NCBI GenBank assembly: GCA_028819775.1
Contig: JAPPKV010000358.1
Location: forward strand, 1 to 5,837
Reading direction: 5' to 3'
Length of the DNA: 5,837 nucleotides
Origin: Gammaproteobacteria bacterium
Lineage (GTDB): Bacteria > Pseudomonadota > Gammaproteobacteria > Pseudomonadales > Azotimanducaceae_A
Both the position numbers and the translations under genes were made by a program. The notes below the pieces were generated by a model. The model was not told the DNA's origin. It saw nothing but the letters and a program-made list of their open reading frames with translations, and did no database searches. Below, piece after piece: positions 1 through 5,837 of this stretch (within the stretch, counting starts at the first letter, position 1; each line of letters opens with the position of its first letter).

Positions 1-2
1 TC

Positions 3-1283
3 CGGGAACTCATCAACCGGGGTCCGGAGCCGAGGACCGTTGATGCCGTCGCCGCTGCCCTGGCGGTCATCGATACGAAGGGCGCGCGGGCACTCGAAGC
101 GGCCGAATTCCTCATCGAGCAAACCACTGACCTGCGCCCGACCGGCGCGATGGTCTTCTCGCGGTGGCTCATGATCAGCGCCCAATCAGGCGAGTCGGCC
201 CTGATCGAGCTAGTCGGACCGAATTGGGCTGTGATCGGCGACTACCTCGAACAATTGGAGGCAAGGGAGACCGCCGAGCGCGACATCCGAGCCAACGAGC
301 CAGACGGGAAAGAGCAGTCAGTCCGGCTCGCGGAGCTGGGCGACCGGCCCACGCCGAGTCGCGCCAGCGCCGCCGCGATCGCCATCCTCGACCTGGGAGG
401 CGAACACGAGAAAACCCGCCAGGCAGCGGAGTTCCTGCTCGACCATCCCACCCGCGGCGGTGCCGCCCGGGGACTGAACGCCGCCCAGGCACTGGCCGCC
501 CATTTTCCCGACTATGACCAGTGGCCGTTGCGGCTGGACCAAGTGAACGGCATGTCCAACGTACACCCGCCCGCGAAGGCGTTCATCAACGACCTTGCGG
601 ACAGCCTCGAGGATCCCATTGCCCGCGCCACGGCCCGGTACTTCGCAGCCAGCCACCTGATCCAGTCGGCCAATCTACAGACGCTTCCACAAGCCGAGCG
701 CACTGCGCACGAAATGCAAGCCTTGGCGCTGGCCACGGGTCTGAGCGACGGCATCGCGGACGAGGTGTTCATCCTCATGCGGCAGGACGCCGACGGTACC
801 GAGCGCCCGATGACGTTCGCCGACGCGGAAGGCGAGTTGCTCTACAGCCTGCGGTCAACGACGGTCGGGGGATTCGTGTCCGACGTGACAGCCCCGCGTC
901 TGGACGGAACGGCGGACAGTCTGTCGAACTACGCGGGGCAAGTCGTCCTCGTCGACTTCTGGGCGACATGGTGCGGGCCCTGCATCGCGGCGTTTCCGAA
1001 GCTGCGCGAGATGACAGCGGAACTGCCCGACGAGCACTTCCAGATCGTCGGCATCAACGTCGACACGGAACTCGAGACCGCCGAAGACTATCTCGAGGAC
1101 AACCCGCTGCCCTGGGTGGTCTGGCACGTGGGCGACGAGAGCGAAATCGTCCGGAAATGGCGCGTGACCGGGTTTCCGACATACGTCCTGATCGGTCCCG
1201 AGGGCAGGATCCTTGCCAGGAACGCCGGCACGTTCGACGAGGACTTCAGAACGATCATCGAACAAGCCGTGAGCGAACTTTAA
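3..1283 (+). CDS. TlpA/ResA-family thioredoxin-fold protein with helical N-terminal region (5' partial)
   Basis: The frame is open from the window edge, so the true start and any signal peptide lie upstream; the ATG at 150 is internal. Numbered from that ATG, residues 1-235 are mostly Ala/Leu/Glu-rich and look helical; I recognise no family there. Residues 240-377 form a thioredoxin fold: a strand VVLVDFWATW, the redox motif WCGPC at 274-278, a middle strand FQIVGINVDT near 297-306, and the cis-proline segment GFPTYVLIGPEG near 341-352. This matches TlpA/ResA/DsbE-type thiol-disulfide oxidoreductases, which usually act outside the cytoplasmic membrane, for example in cytochrome c maturation or CuA-site reduction. 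Location cannot be judged without the N-terminus. An Ala-rich segment before the ATG (about 24-122) resembles one at about 345-446, suggesting an internal repeat. The gene ends convergently with egtD, sharing the TTAA stop. The fold is near certain; the substrate is unknown. Confidence 0.9.
   Translation, partial: RELINRGPEPRTVDAVAAALAVIDTKGARALEAAEFLIEQTTDLRPTGAMVFSRWLMISAQSGESALIELVGPNWAVIGDYLEQLEARETAERDIRANEPDGKEQSVRLAELGDRPTPSRASAAAIAILDLGGEHEKTRQAAEFLLDHPTRGGAARGLNAAQALAAHFPDYDQWPLRLDQVNGMSNVHPPAKAFINDLADSLEDPIARATARYFAASHLIQSANLQTLPQAERTAHEMQALALATGLSDGIADEVFILMRQDADGTERPMTFADAEGELLYSLRSTTVGGFVSDVTAPRLDGTADSLSNYAGQVVLVDFWATWCGPCIAAFPKLREMTAELPDEHFQIVGINVDTELETAEDYLEDNPLPWVVWHVGDESEIVRKWRVTGFPTYVLIGPEGRILARNAGTFDEDFRTIIEQAVSEL
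24..446 (+). repeat. Degenerate internal protein repeat in the TlpA-like gene
   Basis: Two segments encoded at about 24-122 and 345-446 share a pattern of a Pro/Arg lead, a run of alanines, A-[IV]-[LI]-D, a glycine, then AAEFL[IL][ED]. The first contains ALAVIDTKG and AAEFLIEQ, the second AIAILDLGG and AAEFLLDH. The similarity is at protein level and spaced by roughly 320 bases. It may reflect a duplicated helical-hairpin unit, or convergent Ala-rich helices. Confidence 0.45.
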
Positions 1284-2250
1284 CGAGCCCGAAGCAGCAA
1301 CACCATGAAGTAGGCCCTGTCGTCGCACAGGACATCGATGCAGTCGAAGCCGCCCGCGTCGGCAAGGCCGATGAACTCCTCCGGCCCGTACTTGTAGGAG
1401 TTCTCCGTGTGCAACCGCTCGCCCTTGGCGAAGTGGACCTCGGTACCCGCAACATGGACCCGTTGGTCCCGATCGGACACCAAGTACATCTCGATGCGGC
1501 CCGCTTGCACGTTGTAGACGGCGAGTGTCGGAATCCCGACGGATCGAAATCCGCTCCGACGGCGTTGTTGACGTTGCGCAGGAGGTTTTTGTTGAACCGC
1601 TCGGTGACACCGCCCGGGTCGGTGTAGGCGCGATCCAGAACCTCGGGGTCCTTCTTGGTGTCGACGCCCAGGACCAGCCAGCCACCCGGGCCCACGACCT
1701 GGGTCACCCCGCGCAGGAAGTCGCGCGCAGCCGGGGGTTCGAAATTGCCGATGCTTGACCCCGGGAAGAACGCCAGGCGCGGCAGCGCGGCGACCGGCGG
1801 CGGCAGCTCGAACGGGGCGGTGTAGTCGGCACACATGGGATAAACCGCGAGTTCCGGGTAGCCGCCGAGTAGCGCCTTGGCCGACTCCTCCAAGTGGACT
1901 CGGGAGATGTCGACGGGTACATAGGCCGCCGGACGGCACGCTTCGATCACGAGGCGGGACTTGGTGCTGCTGCCGCTCCCGTATTCCACGAGACAGGCGC
2001 TTTTGCCCACCCGATCCGCAATCGACCCGGCATTCTCGCGCAGAATCGAGGTCTCGGTGCGGGTCAGGTAGTAGTCCGGCAGTCCGGTTATGACGTCGAA
2101 CAGCCTTGAACCCTCGGCGTCATAGAAGTATTTCGGCGGAATCGACTTGGCGGGTCTTGTCAGCCCGTGCAACACCTCGGCGGTCATATCGGGAAGTGCG
2201 GGTTTCAGGTCGAAGAATTGATAGCGGGGAGTCGCTTCCCCGTTGTGCAA
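1280..2250 (-). CDS. egtD: L-histidine N-alpha-methyltransferase EgtD, with apparent frameshift
   Basis: EgtD uses S-adenosylmethionine to trimethylate histidine to hercynine, the first committed step of ergothioneine synthesis in the cytoplasm. Counting from a TTG at 2250, visible motifs are PPKYFYDAEGS (38-48), YYLTRTE (60-66), the SAM-binding EYGSGSSTKSR (89-99), YVPVDIS (110-116), FFPGSSIGNF (161-170) and GVDTKKDP (195-202). Asn169 and Tyr209 match the histidine-contacting Asn166 and Tyr206 of the mycobacterial enzyme. After His242 the conserved sequence jumps by one base at about 1525. LAVYN, GRIEMYLVS and HTENSYKY, which holds the Glu-x-Ser pair of the histidine site, lie in the next frame and end at TAA 1280-1282. 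Joining the frames gives 323 residues, normal for the family. Without the join the first frame runs to 1255 with an unrelated Arg/Ser-rich tail. The gene follows egtB by 23 bases. Start choice is unsure: an AAGGA site at 2271-2275 is ideally spaced for ATC at 2262, whereas TTG 2250 is the nearest usual start codon. Confidence 0.88.
1523..1527 (-). other. Probable one-base deletion (frameshift site) in egtD
   Basis: On the minus strand the upstream frame reads TTC CGA CAC TCG, giving Phe-Arg-His-Ser and then non-homologous residues. The frame starting at 1525 reads CTC GCC GTC TAC AAC, giving Leu-Ala-Val-Tyr-Asn, the EgtD continuation. One extra C (CACCTC instead of CACTC) would restore FRHLAVYN, close to the FxHRAxYN pattern usual at this place. 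There is no slippery run of identical bases, so programmed frameshifting is unlikely. A real mutation or an assembly error both fit. Confidence 0.8.
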
Positions 2251-2270
2251 GTGCGTGTCGATGGATCCGT

Positions 2271-2275
2271 TCCTT
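2271..2275 (-). promoter_or_regulatory. Ribosome binding site candidate for egtD
   Basis: AAGGA on the minus strand overlaps the egtB TAA stop (2274-2276). It lies 8 bases before ATC 2262 and 20 bases before TTG 2250. No ATG or GTG lies in the egtD frame between the egtB stop and the conserved N-terminus, so translation must begin at a non-ATG codon or by coupling to egtB termination. Confidence 0.5.
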
Positions 2276-3491
2276 AGGTGGTTCGCGCGAGCCTTATGCC
2301 GGTGAACTGCCAGCGATCCGGCGGATAGAAGAAGTTCCGATAGCTCGCACGGACGTGGCCCAGAGGCGTGGCGCACGAACCGCCGCGCAGCACCATCTGT
2401 CCCGACATGAACTTGCCGTTGTACTCACCGAGCGCTCCACGCAACGGTTCGAAGCCCGGGTAGGGGCCATAGGCGCTCGACGTCCACTCCCAGCAGTCCC
2501 CGAACAACTGCGCCATCGAGCTGCTCGCAGCGGGTCTGGGGTGCATTGCGTCCTGGGTATCCGCGAAGTTGCCGTCGATCGGCTGCGTCGCCGCCGCGGC
2601 CTCCCACTCCGCCTCTGTCGGCAGCCGGGCACCCGCCCAGCGCGCGTAGGCGTCCGCCTCGTAGTGACTGACGTGGGTCACGGGCGCATTCGGCGCCAGC
2701 GGTTGTTCCCCGTCGAGCCGGTACTCGAGCCAGCGGTCATTTACCCGGTTCCAATACATCGGGGCGTCGATGGTGCGTTCCGAGCGCCAGCGCCAGCCGT
2801 CCGCCAACCAAAGTGAAGGCTCGGCATAGCCGCCATCGGCGATGAACTCCGCGAACTCGCGATTGGTGACCAGGCGGTTGCCCAGCGCGAACTCGTCGAT
2901 CCAGACCCGGTGGCGTGGGCACTCGTTGTCAAACCGAAAGCCATCGCCGACACGGGCGCCGATTAGCACGATGCCGGCGTCGTACTCCGTGTAAGCAAGG
3001 TCTCCTGAGCTACCGCCGAGGCTGTCATGGCCCTCGACGTAGGCTGGTTTCAGCGGATTGAGGCCGAAATTGGCCTTGATGTCCGTGACCAGGAGTTCCT
3101 GATGCTGCTCCTCGTGGTGAAGCCCCAAGGTGATTCGGTCCGCGATGTCGGCGTCACCGCGTCCGAGTAGACCACGCATCGCGGCGTCCACGTGGTCGCG
3201 GTAGTCCAGGACCGCCGACAACGTGGGCCGGGACAACCGTCCCCGCTCCGGGCGTGGGAACTGCTGTCCGATGCCGTCGTAGTACGAGTTGAACAGGTAT
3301 TCGAAATCGGCGTGGAACGGGCGGTAGTCGGGCACGTAGGCCTTGAGCAGGAACGTCTCGAAGAACCAGGTCGTGTGCGCCAGGTGCCACTTCGGCGGGC
3401 TGGCCTCGACGATGGGTTGAACACCGTGGTCCTCCACGGCGAGCGGCTCGCAGATCGTTAGCGAACGTTGGCGGACCTCGTCGTAGCGCAC
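2274..3491 (-). CDS. egtB: Hercynine oxygenase EgtB (ergothioneine sulfoxide synthase)
   Basis: EgtB is a non-heme iron enzyme that couples hercynine with a cysteine-type thiol and O2 to form a C-S bond and sulfoxide in ergothioneine synthesis. The N-terminal half is a DinB-like four-helix domain with the iron ligands. Counted from an alternative TTG at 3545, these are His57 in KWHLAHTTWF and His144/His148 in LHHEEQHQE. The C-terminal half is an FGE/sulfatase-modifying-factor fold, with PRHRVWIDEFALGNRLVTNREF (about 210-231), RLPTEAEWE (307-315), GDCWEWTSSAYGPYPGF (349-365) and MVLRGGSCAT (384-393). NSYY (86-89) resembles the paired tyrosines described in the type II enzyme of Chloracidobacterium, which can use cysteine rather than gamma-glutamylcysteine; this subtype call is an inference. 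GTG 3491 was chosen because GAGGAA lies 6 bases upstream. TTG 3545 would add 18 residues, has no clear ribosome site, but gives a more typical N-terminal lead. No ATG or GTG lies further upstream before an in-frame TGA. egtD follows directly. Confidence 0.94.
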   Translation of the reverse strand: MRYDEVRQRSLTICEPLAVEDHGVQPIVEASPPKWHLAHTTWFFETFLLKAYVPDYRPFHADFEYLFNSYYDGIGQQFPRPERGRLSRPTLSAVLDYRDHVDAAMRGLLGRGDADIADRITLGLHHEEQHQELLVTDIKANFGLNPLKPAYVEGHDSLGGSSGDLAYTEYDAGIVLIGARVGDGFRFDNECPRHRVWIDEFALGNRLVTNREFAEFIADGGYAEPSLWLADGWRWRSERTIDAPMYWNRVNDRWLEYRLDGEQPLAPNAPVTHVSHYEADAYARWAGARLPTEAEWEAAAATQPIDGNFADTQDAMHPRPAASSSMAQLFGDCWEWTSSAYGPYPGFEPLRGALGEYNGKFMSGQMVLRGGSCATPLGHVRASYRNFFYPPDRWQFTGIRLARTT

Positions 3492-3497
3492 GCCGGC

Positions 3498-3503
3498 TTC
3501 CTC
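3498..3503 (-). promoter_or_regulatory. Ribosome binding site candidate for egtB (supports GTG 3491)
   Basis: GAGGAA on the minus strand, followed by six bases and then GTG at 3491. The competing TTG at 3545 is preceded by a GC-rich stretch without a purine-rich match to the 16S rRNA tail. Confidence 0.5.
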
Positions 3504-3654
3504 GCGCGGAGCGGTCTGGACGCCCCTCGCTGCATTCGCGCTCAAGCGACCGCCGCGGCTCGGCGCGAGCGGGAACGAGAGTGCCCGTCAACGGTGCAAC
3601 CCGCGAGTCGTGTTGGTGGCTTGGTCACCTGACGCCCCCTTCGCCAAGCCTGCC

Positions 3655-3684
3655 AGCATAGGAAAGCCGTGCTCGCAATGTCAA
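3655..3684 (-). promoter_or_regulatory. Sigma70-like promoter for egtB-egtD
   Basis: On the minus strand a perfect -35 hexamer TTGACA (3684-3679) is followed by an 18-base spacer and the -10-like TATGCT (3660-3655), which matches four of six positions of TATAAT. Transcription would begin near 3648, leaving a leader of about 100 bases to TTG 3545 or about 157 bases to GTG 3491. It sits just after the sco stop, so it separates the ergothioneine genes from the oxidase assembly operon. Such a match is uncommon in DNA this GC-rich. Confidence 0.6.
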
Positions 3685-3698
3685 AAAGAGGTCGCCTC
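3683..3698 (-). terminator. Weak intrinsic terminator candidate after sco
   Basis: Minus strand: GAGG, loop CGA, CCTC, then five T. The four-base stem is very short for a terminator, but the T run follows it directly and it lies 8 bases past the sco stop. Its T run overlaps the -35 hexamer of the egtB promoter. Confidence 0.25.
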
Positions 3699-3706
3699 GG
3701 CGTCGA

Positions 3707-4345
3707 TCAGTCGCGCGCCGGAATACGACTGCTCAAGGCCCGGTGGAGCGTCGCGAGTCGGGTCGCATCGAACGGCGAGGAGATATTGCCGTAGTGCCTG
3801 CCCGACGGATCCACCACCGCGATGCGTCCGGAGTGGTTCATGGTGTAGCCGAGCTCCGAGTCCTCCAATAGTTCCTTGGAGAATCCCGCATGGAAGCTCC
3901 GAGCGAATACGAAGATGTCCGGCACCGAACCGGTCAATCCCACGAAATCATTCGAAAAGGTCCGGACGTACTCCAAGAGCACATGGGCCGTGTCGCGCTC
4001 CGGATCGACCGTGACCAGGATGCCCTGGAATGGCTCGTCGCCTGCCTCCACAAGCACCGTCTCGGCCTCGCCGAGCACGGCCATGGCGATCGGGCAGATG
4101 TCCGGACAGTTGGCAAAGCCGAAGAACATGAACGACCACCGGCCGCGCAGTCGTTCCGGACCGAAGTCTCCGCCCGCAGCATCGGTGAGCAGAAAGTCAC
4201 CCACGTCGCGCGGCTCTGGATACGGCATAAAGTTGAACGCCTTGAGTTCCTCGTCGGAGAACTTCGTGTCCGGACCGAAATAGACCACCGCCACACCCCC
4301 TCCGACGAGGGCGGCCAGCAGGAGTGCGAGGATGGCAACCTTCAT
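3707..4345 (-). CDS. SCO1/SenC-family copper chaperone for cytochrome c oxidase
   Basis: SCO proteins are membrane-anchored, thioredoxin-like copper carriers on the outer face of the cytoplasmic membrane that help assemble the CuA centre of oxidase subunit II. The 212-residue protein starts with a hydrophobic anchor (about 4-23) after Met-Lys. The copper site is visible: CPDIC gives Cys80 and Cys84, and the distal ligand is His171 in YTMNHSG. Other family signatures are FFGFANCPDICP (74-85), VTVDPERDT (111-119) and the strand IAVVDPSG (175-182). There is no CXXC redox pair. The ATG at 4345 lies 7 bases after the ctaA stop and lacks a clear ribosome site, so translational coupling is likely. 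It is the last gene of the SURF1-ctaA-sco run. A role in redox signalling or copper supply to another oxidase is possible, but the neighbours favour cytochrome oxidase. Confidence 0.95.
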   Translation of the reverse strand: MKVAILALLLAALVGGGVAVVYFGPDTKFSDEELKAFNFMPYPEPRDVGDFLLTDAAGGDFGPERLRGRWSFMFFGFANCPDICPIAMAVLGEAETVLVEAGDEPFQGILVTVDPERDTAHVLLEYVRTFSNDFVGLTGSVPDIFVFARSFHAGFSKELLEDSELGYTMNHSGRIAVVDPSGRHYGNISSPFDATRLATLHRALSSRIPARD

Positions 4346-4352
4346 CGTTCGA

Positions 4353-5318
4353 TTATGCGCCGGTCCGGCGAATCGAGTAATTCACCGTTACAACGACCAG
4401 CAGCAAGGCTGCGGCCCCGGCATTGTGCAACACGGCAACGGCGAGCGGCAGGGCGAAGACCACGTTGGCGATGCCAAGCGCCAGTTGGACTGCCAAGACG
4501 CCGACGAGCACCCAGGCCAACGGTCGCGACCCCAACCGAACCGCCAGCCAGCCAGCAAAGAGCAGAACCGCCACTGCCCCGAACCGGTGCACAACGTGGA
4601 TCGCCACGCGGGCGTCGCTCGACATCAAGCCGCCGAGGTAGTTCGGCCCCATGTCCTGGAAGATGTCGAAGCCAGCGGCGAAGTCCATGTCCGGTATCCA
4701 AACACCGTGGCAGGTGGGGAAATCGGGACAGGCCAGGGCCGCGTAGTTGGCCGTCAGCCAACCGCCCAGGGCGACCTGGATCACCACGACGACTAGGGTC
4801 GTCATCGACAGTCCCCGAAGCGACGCGTCCACCCGCCACGGTGGATCTCGCAGTATCAGCCACCACATCCATAGCAACGCAAGGGTGGCGAAGCCGCCCA
4901 AGAGGTGCGTGGTCACCACCTGCGGCCAGAGTTTCAGAGTGACCGTCCAGGCGCCGAACGCCCCCTGGGCGATGACCAATATGACAAGCGCCACGGGCAA
5001 ACGCCACCGAAGCCCTTCCCTGACCGCCAAGACGGCCAGCGCCAGAACGGCGAGCCCGAGCGATGCCGCGGCGTAACGATGGATCATCTCCGGCCATGCC
5101 TTGTCGGCTTCGACGGGCGATTCCGGAAACGCGGCTTCGGCGCGAGCGATCTCTTCAGCCGTCTCCGGCACCAGGATCATGCCGTAGCAGCCCGGCCAGT
5201 CGGGACAGCCGAGTCCGGCATCCACCAGCCGCGTGTAGGCGCCGAGCACGACCACGACCGCAGCAAGCGCCACGGCAAGCGCGACAAGATTCGTCGACCG
5301 ACGCGCGGCTTCAGGCAT
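4353..5318 (-). CDS. ctaA: Heme A synthase CtaA/COX15
   Basis: CtaA is an integral membrane enzyme that oxidises the C8 methyl of heme O to a formyl group, giving heme A for aa3-type oxidases. The 321-residue protein has about eight hydrophobic helices (near 11-28, 84-100, 107-126, 134-156, 168-188, 238-260, 266-286 and 290-313), the usual two four-helix halves. Four conserved histidines that can bind the two hemes are visible: His80 in EMIHRYAA, His138 in TTHLLGG, His244 in HVVHRFGA and His298 in LHNAGAA. GAYTRLVDAGLGCPDWPGC marks the first external loop, with Glu77 as the likely catalytic carboxylate. A second pair of cysteines, CPDFPTC (197-203), lies in the matching loop of the second half. 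ATG 5318 was chosen because it follows AGGGAG by 10 bases and overlaps the SURF1 stop by 8 bases; the upstream GTG at 5375 would run deep into SURF1. sco follows after 7 bases. Confidence 0.96.
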   Translation of the reverse strand: MPEAARRSTNLVALAVALAAVVVVLGAYTRLVDAGLGCPDWPGCYGMILVPETAEEIARAEAAFPESPVEADKAWPEMIHRYAAASLGLAVLALAVLAVREGLRWRLPVALVILVIAQGAFGAWTVTLKLWPQVVTTHLLGGFATLALLWMWWLILRDPPWRVDASLRGLSMTTLVVVVIQVALGGWLTANYAALACPDFPTCHGVWIPDMDFAAGFDIFQDMGPNYLGGLMSSDARVAIHVVHRFGAVAVLLFAGWLAVRLGSRPLAWVLVGVLAVQLALGIANVVFALPLAVAVLHNAGAAALLLVVVTVNYSIRRTGA

Positions 5319-5837
5319 CGTCCGTGGGCTCCCTGCCTCTTCGGCGACCGATGAGCACGTAGCCGACGCCAACACCCACGCCGATCAGCAGCCACTGCAC
5401 GGCGTAGCTCCAGTGCGTACCGGGTTCGTAGTCCCAGGCGAGGGAGGCGGAACGGAACACGCCCGCACCCCCGGACTCGAGCCGGATCTCCCGCGCACGT
5501 GCACCCGTCGCTTCGGCCATCCGTTCCGCGTCTACCACGCGCGCGGTCTTCGGCCACCGCTCTGCCCAGACCTCTTGCCGAAGCGCACCCGGCACGGGCG
5601 ATGTCGGCCAAACCACACCGACCACCGATACGGTCTCCTTCGGTGTCTCGGGCACTGGCTCCGAAGGCGACCGCAACGTCCATCCCCGGTTGACAAGAAA
5701 ACTGCCGCCGTCGGTCGTCAACACGGAAATCACGTCGAAACCGCGTGCTTGCGGCCGTTGTGCGACGAGGAACAAGCGCTCGGTGTCGTACCGACCCGTC
5801 AATGCCAGACGGGTGAAATCGGGCGTATCGGCCGTGA
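5311..5837 (-). CDS. SURF1-family cytochrome oxidase assembly protein (5' partial)
   Basis: SURF1 (Shy1) proteins help insert heme a into oxidase subunit I in the cytoplasmic membrane. The frame is open to the right edge; the first full codon is 5835-5833, so the N-terminal membrane helix is missing and the TTG at 5802 is internal. What remains shows the family pattern: LTGRYDTERLFLV just after the edge, GFDVISVL, the hallmark FLVNRGW, a soluble alpha/beta middle, then EPGTHWSYAVQW leading into the C-terminal membrane helix (about 133-152 counted from TTG 5802) and a short Arg-rich tail RRRGRE. Family members usually have roughly 230-250 residues, so about a quarter to a third is outside the window. 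The TGA at 5313-5311 overlaps the ctaA ATG (ATGCCTGA), which suggests translational coupling and one transcript. The operon promoter must lie beyond the window. Confidence 0.9.
   Translation of the reverse strand, partial: TADTPDFTRLALTGRYDTERLFLVAQRPQARGFDVISVLTTDGGSFLVNRGWTLRSPSEPVPETPKETVSVVGVVWPTSPVPGALRQEVWAERWPKTARVVDAERMAEATGARAREIRLESGGAGVFRSASLAWDYEPGTHWSYAVQWLLIGVGVGVGYVLIGRRRGREPTDDA

Noticed and set aside
1255..1522. Continuation of the upstream egtD frame past 1525 as a genuine alternative C-terminus
   Set aside because: It is rich in Arg, Ser and Thr with no EgtD features, while the neighbouring frame carries all expected motifs and ends at the normal length.
521..1627. Long plus-strand open frame across the TlpA-like gene and the egtD 3' end
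   Set aside because: Its translation is Arg/Pro/Gly-rich without family motifs and it lies out of frame over two well-recognised genes; such frames are common in GC-rich DNA.
855..1685. Minus-strand open frame of 276 codons running from egtD into the TlpA-like gene
   Set aside because: Arg-rich and motif-free, it shadows the third frame of egtD and the antisense strand of the thioredoxin domain.
2106..2816. Plus-strand open frame opposite egtB and the egtD start
   Set aside because: It lacks recognisable motifs and a ribosome site, and is fully antisense to the FGE-like domain of egtB.
3610..4014. Small plus-strand gene starting in the gap between egtB and sco
   Set aside because: Most of it is antisense to sco, its composition is Arg/Pro/Ser-rich, and the gap is better explained by the minus-strand promoter and leader.
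3890..4942. Plus-strand open frame of 350 codons opposite sco and ctaA
   Set aside because: It is low-complexity Arg/Pro/Ser sequence antisense to two clear membrane-protein genes with intact motifs.
1..5837. CRISPR array, tRNA, insertion sequence or defence system
   Set aside because: I saw no regularly spaced direct repeats, no tRNA-like cloverleaf, no transposase motifs and no terminal inverted repeats; coding density is filled by metabolic and assembly genes.

Overview
The window is GC-rich, densely coding bacterial DNA with six protein genes and no RNA genes, mobile elements or CRISPR. SURF1, heme A synthase and an SCO protein in one cluster point to an aerobic bacterium with an aa3-type cytochrome c oxidase. 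Together with an EgtB/EgtD ergothioneine pair and the GC-rich codon use, this fits a proteobacterium, perhaps an uncultured gammaproteobacterium. That placement is an inference from gene content only.

Layout: a plus-strand gene cut by the left edge (3-1283) encodes a TlpA/ResA-type thioredoxin-fold protein with a long helical N-terminal region. It converges on a minus-strand block, and its stop overlaps the egtD stop in one TTAA. Read in the minus direction from the right edge, the block runs SURF1 (partial, 5837-5311), ctaA (5318-4353), sco (4345-3707), a gap of about 160-215 bases with a good sigma70-like promoter, egtB (about 3491-2274) and egtD (about 2250-1280).

The first three minus-strand genes form the end of a cytochrome oxidase assembly operon. 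SURF1 helps insert heme a into subunit I, CtaA makes heme A, and SCO delivers copper to the CuA site. SURF1 and ctaA overlap by 8 bases and ctaA and sco are 7 bases apart, so they are very probably co-transcribed. EgtD trimethylates histidine to hercynine, and EgtB then joins hercynine to a thiol substrate through a sulfoxide, en route to ergothioneine. EgtA, EgtC and EgtE are not in the window.

The most notable anomaly is an apparent one-base deletion in egtD near 1525. It puts the conserved C-terminal quarter, including part of the histidine-binding site, into another frame. Either egtD is freshly broken or the sequence has an error there. I found no convincing previously undescribed system. 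The better leads are this frameshift, the egtD start codon, the EgtB subtype, and an internal repeat in the TlpA-like protein.
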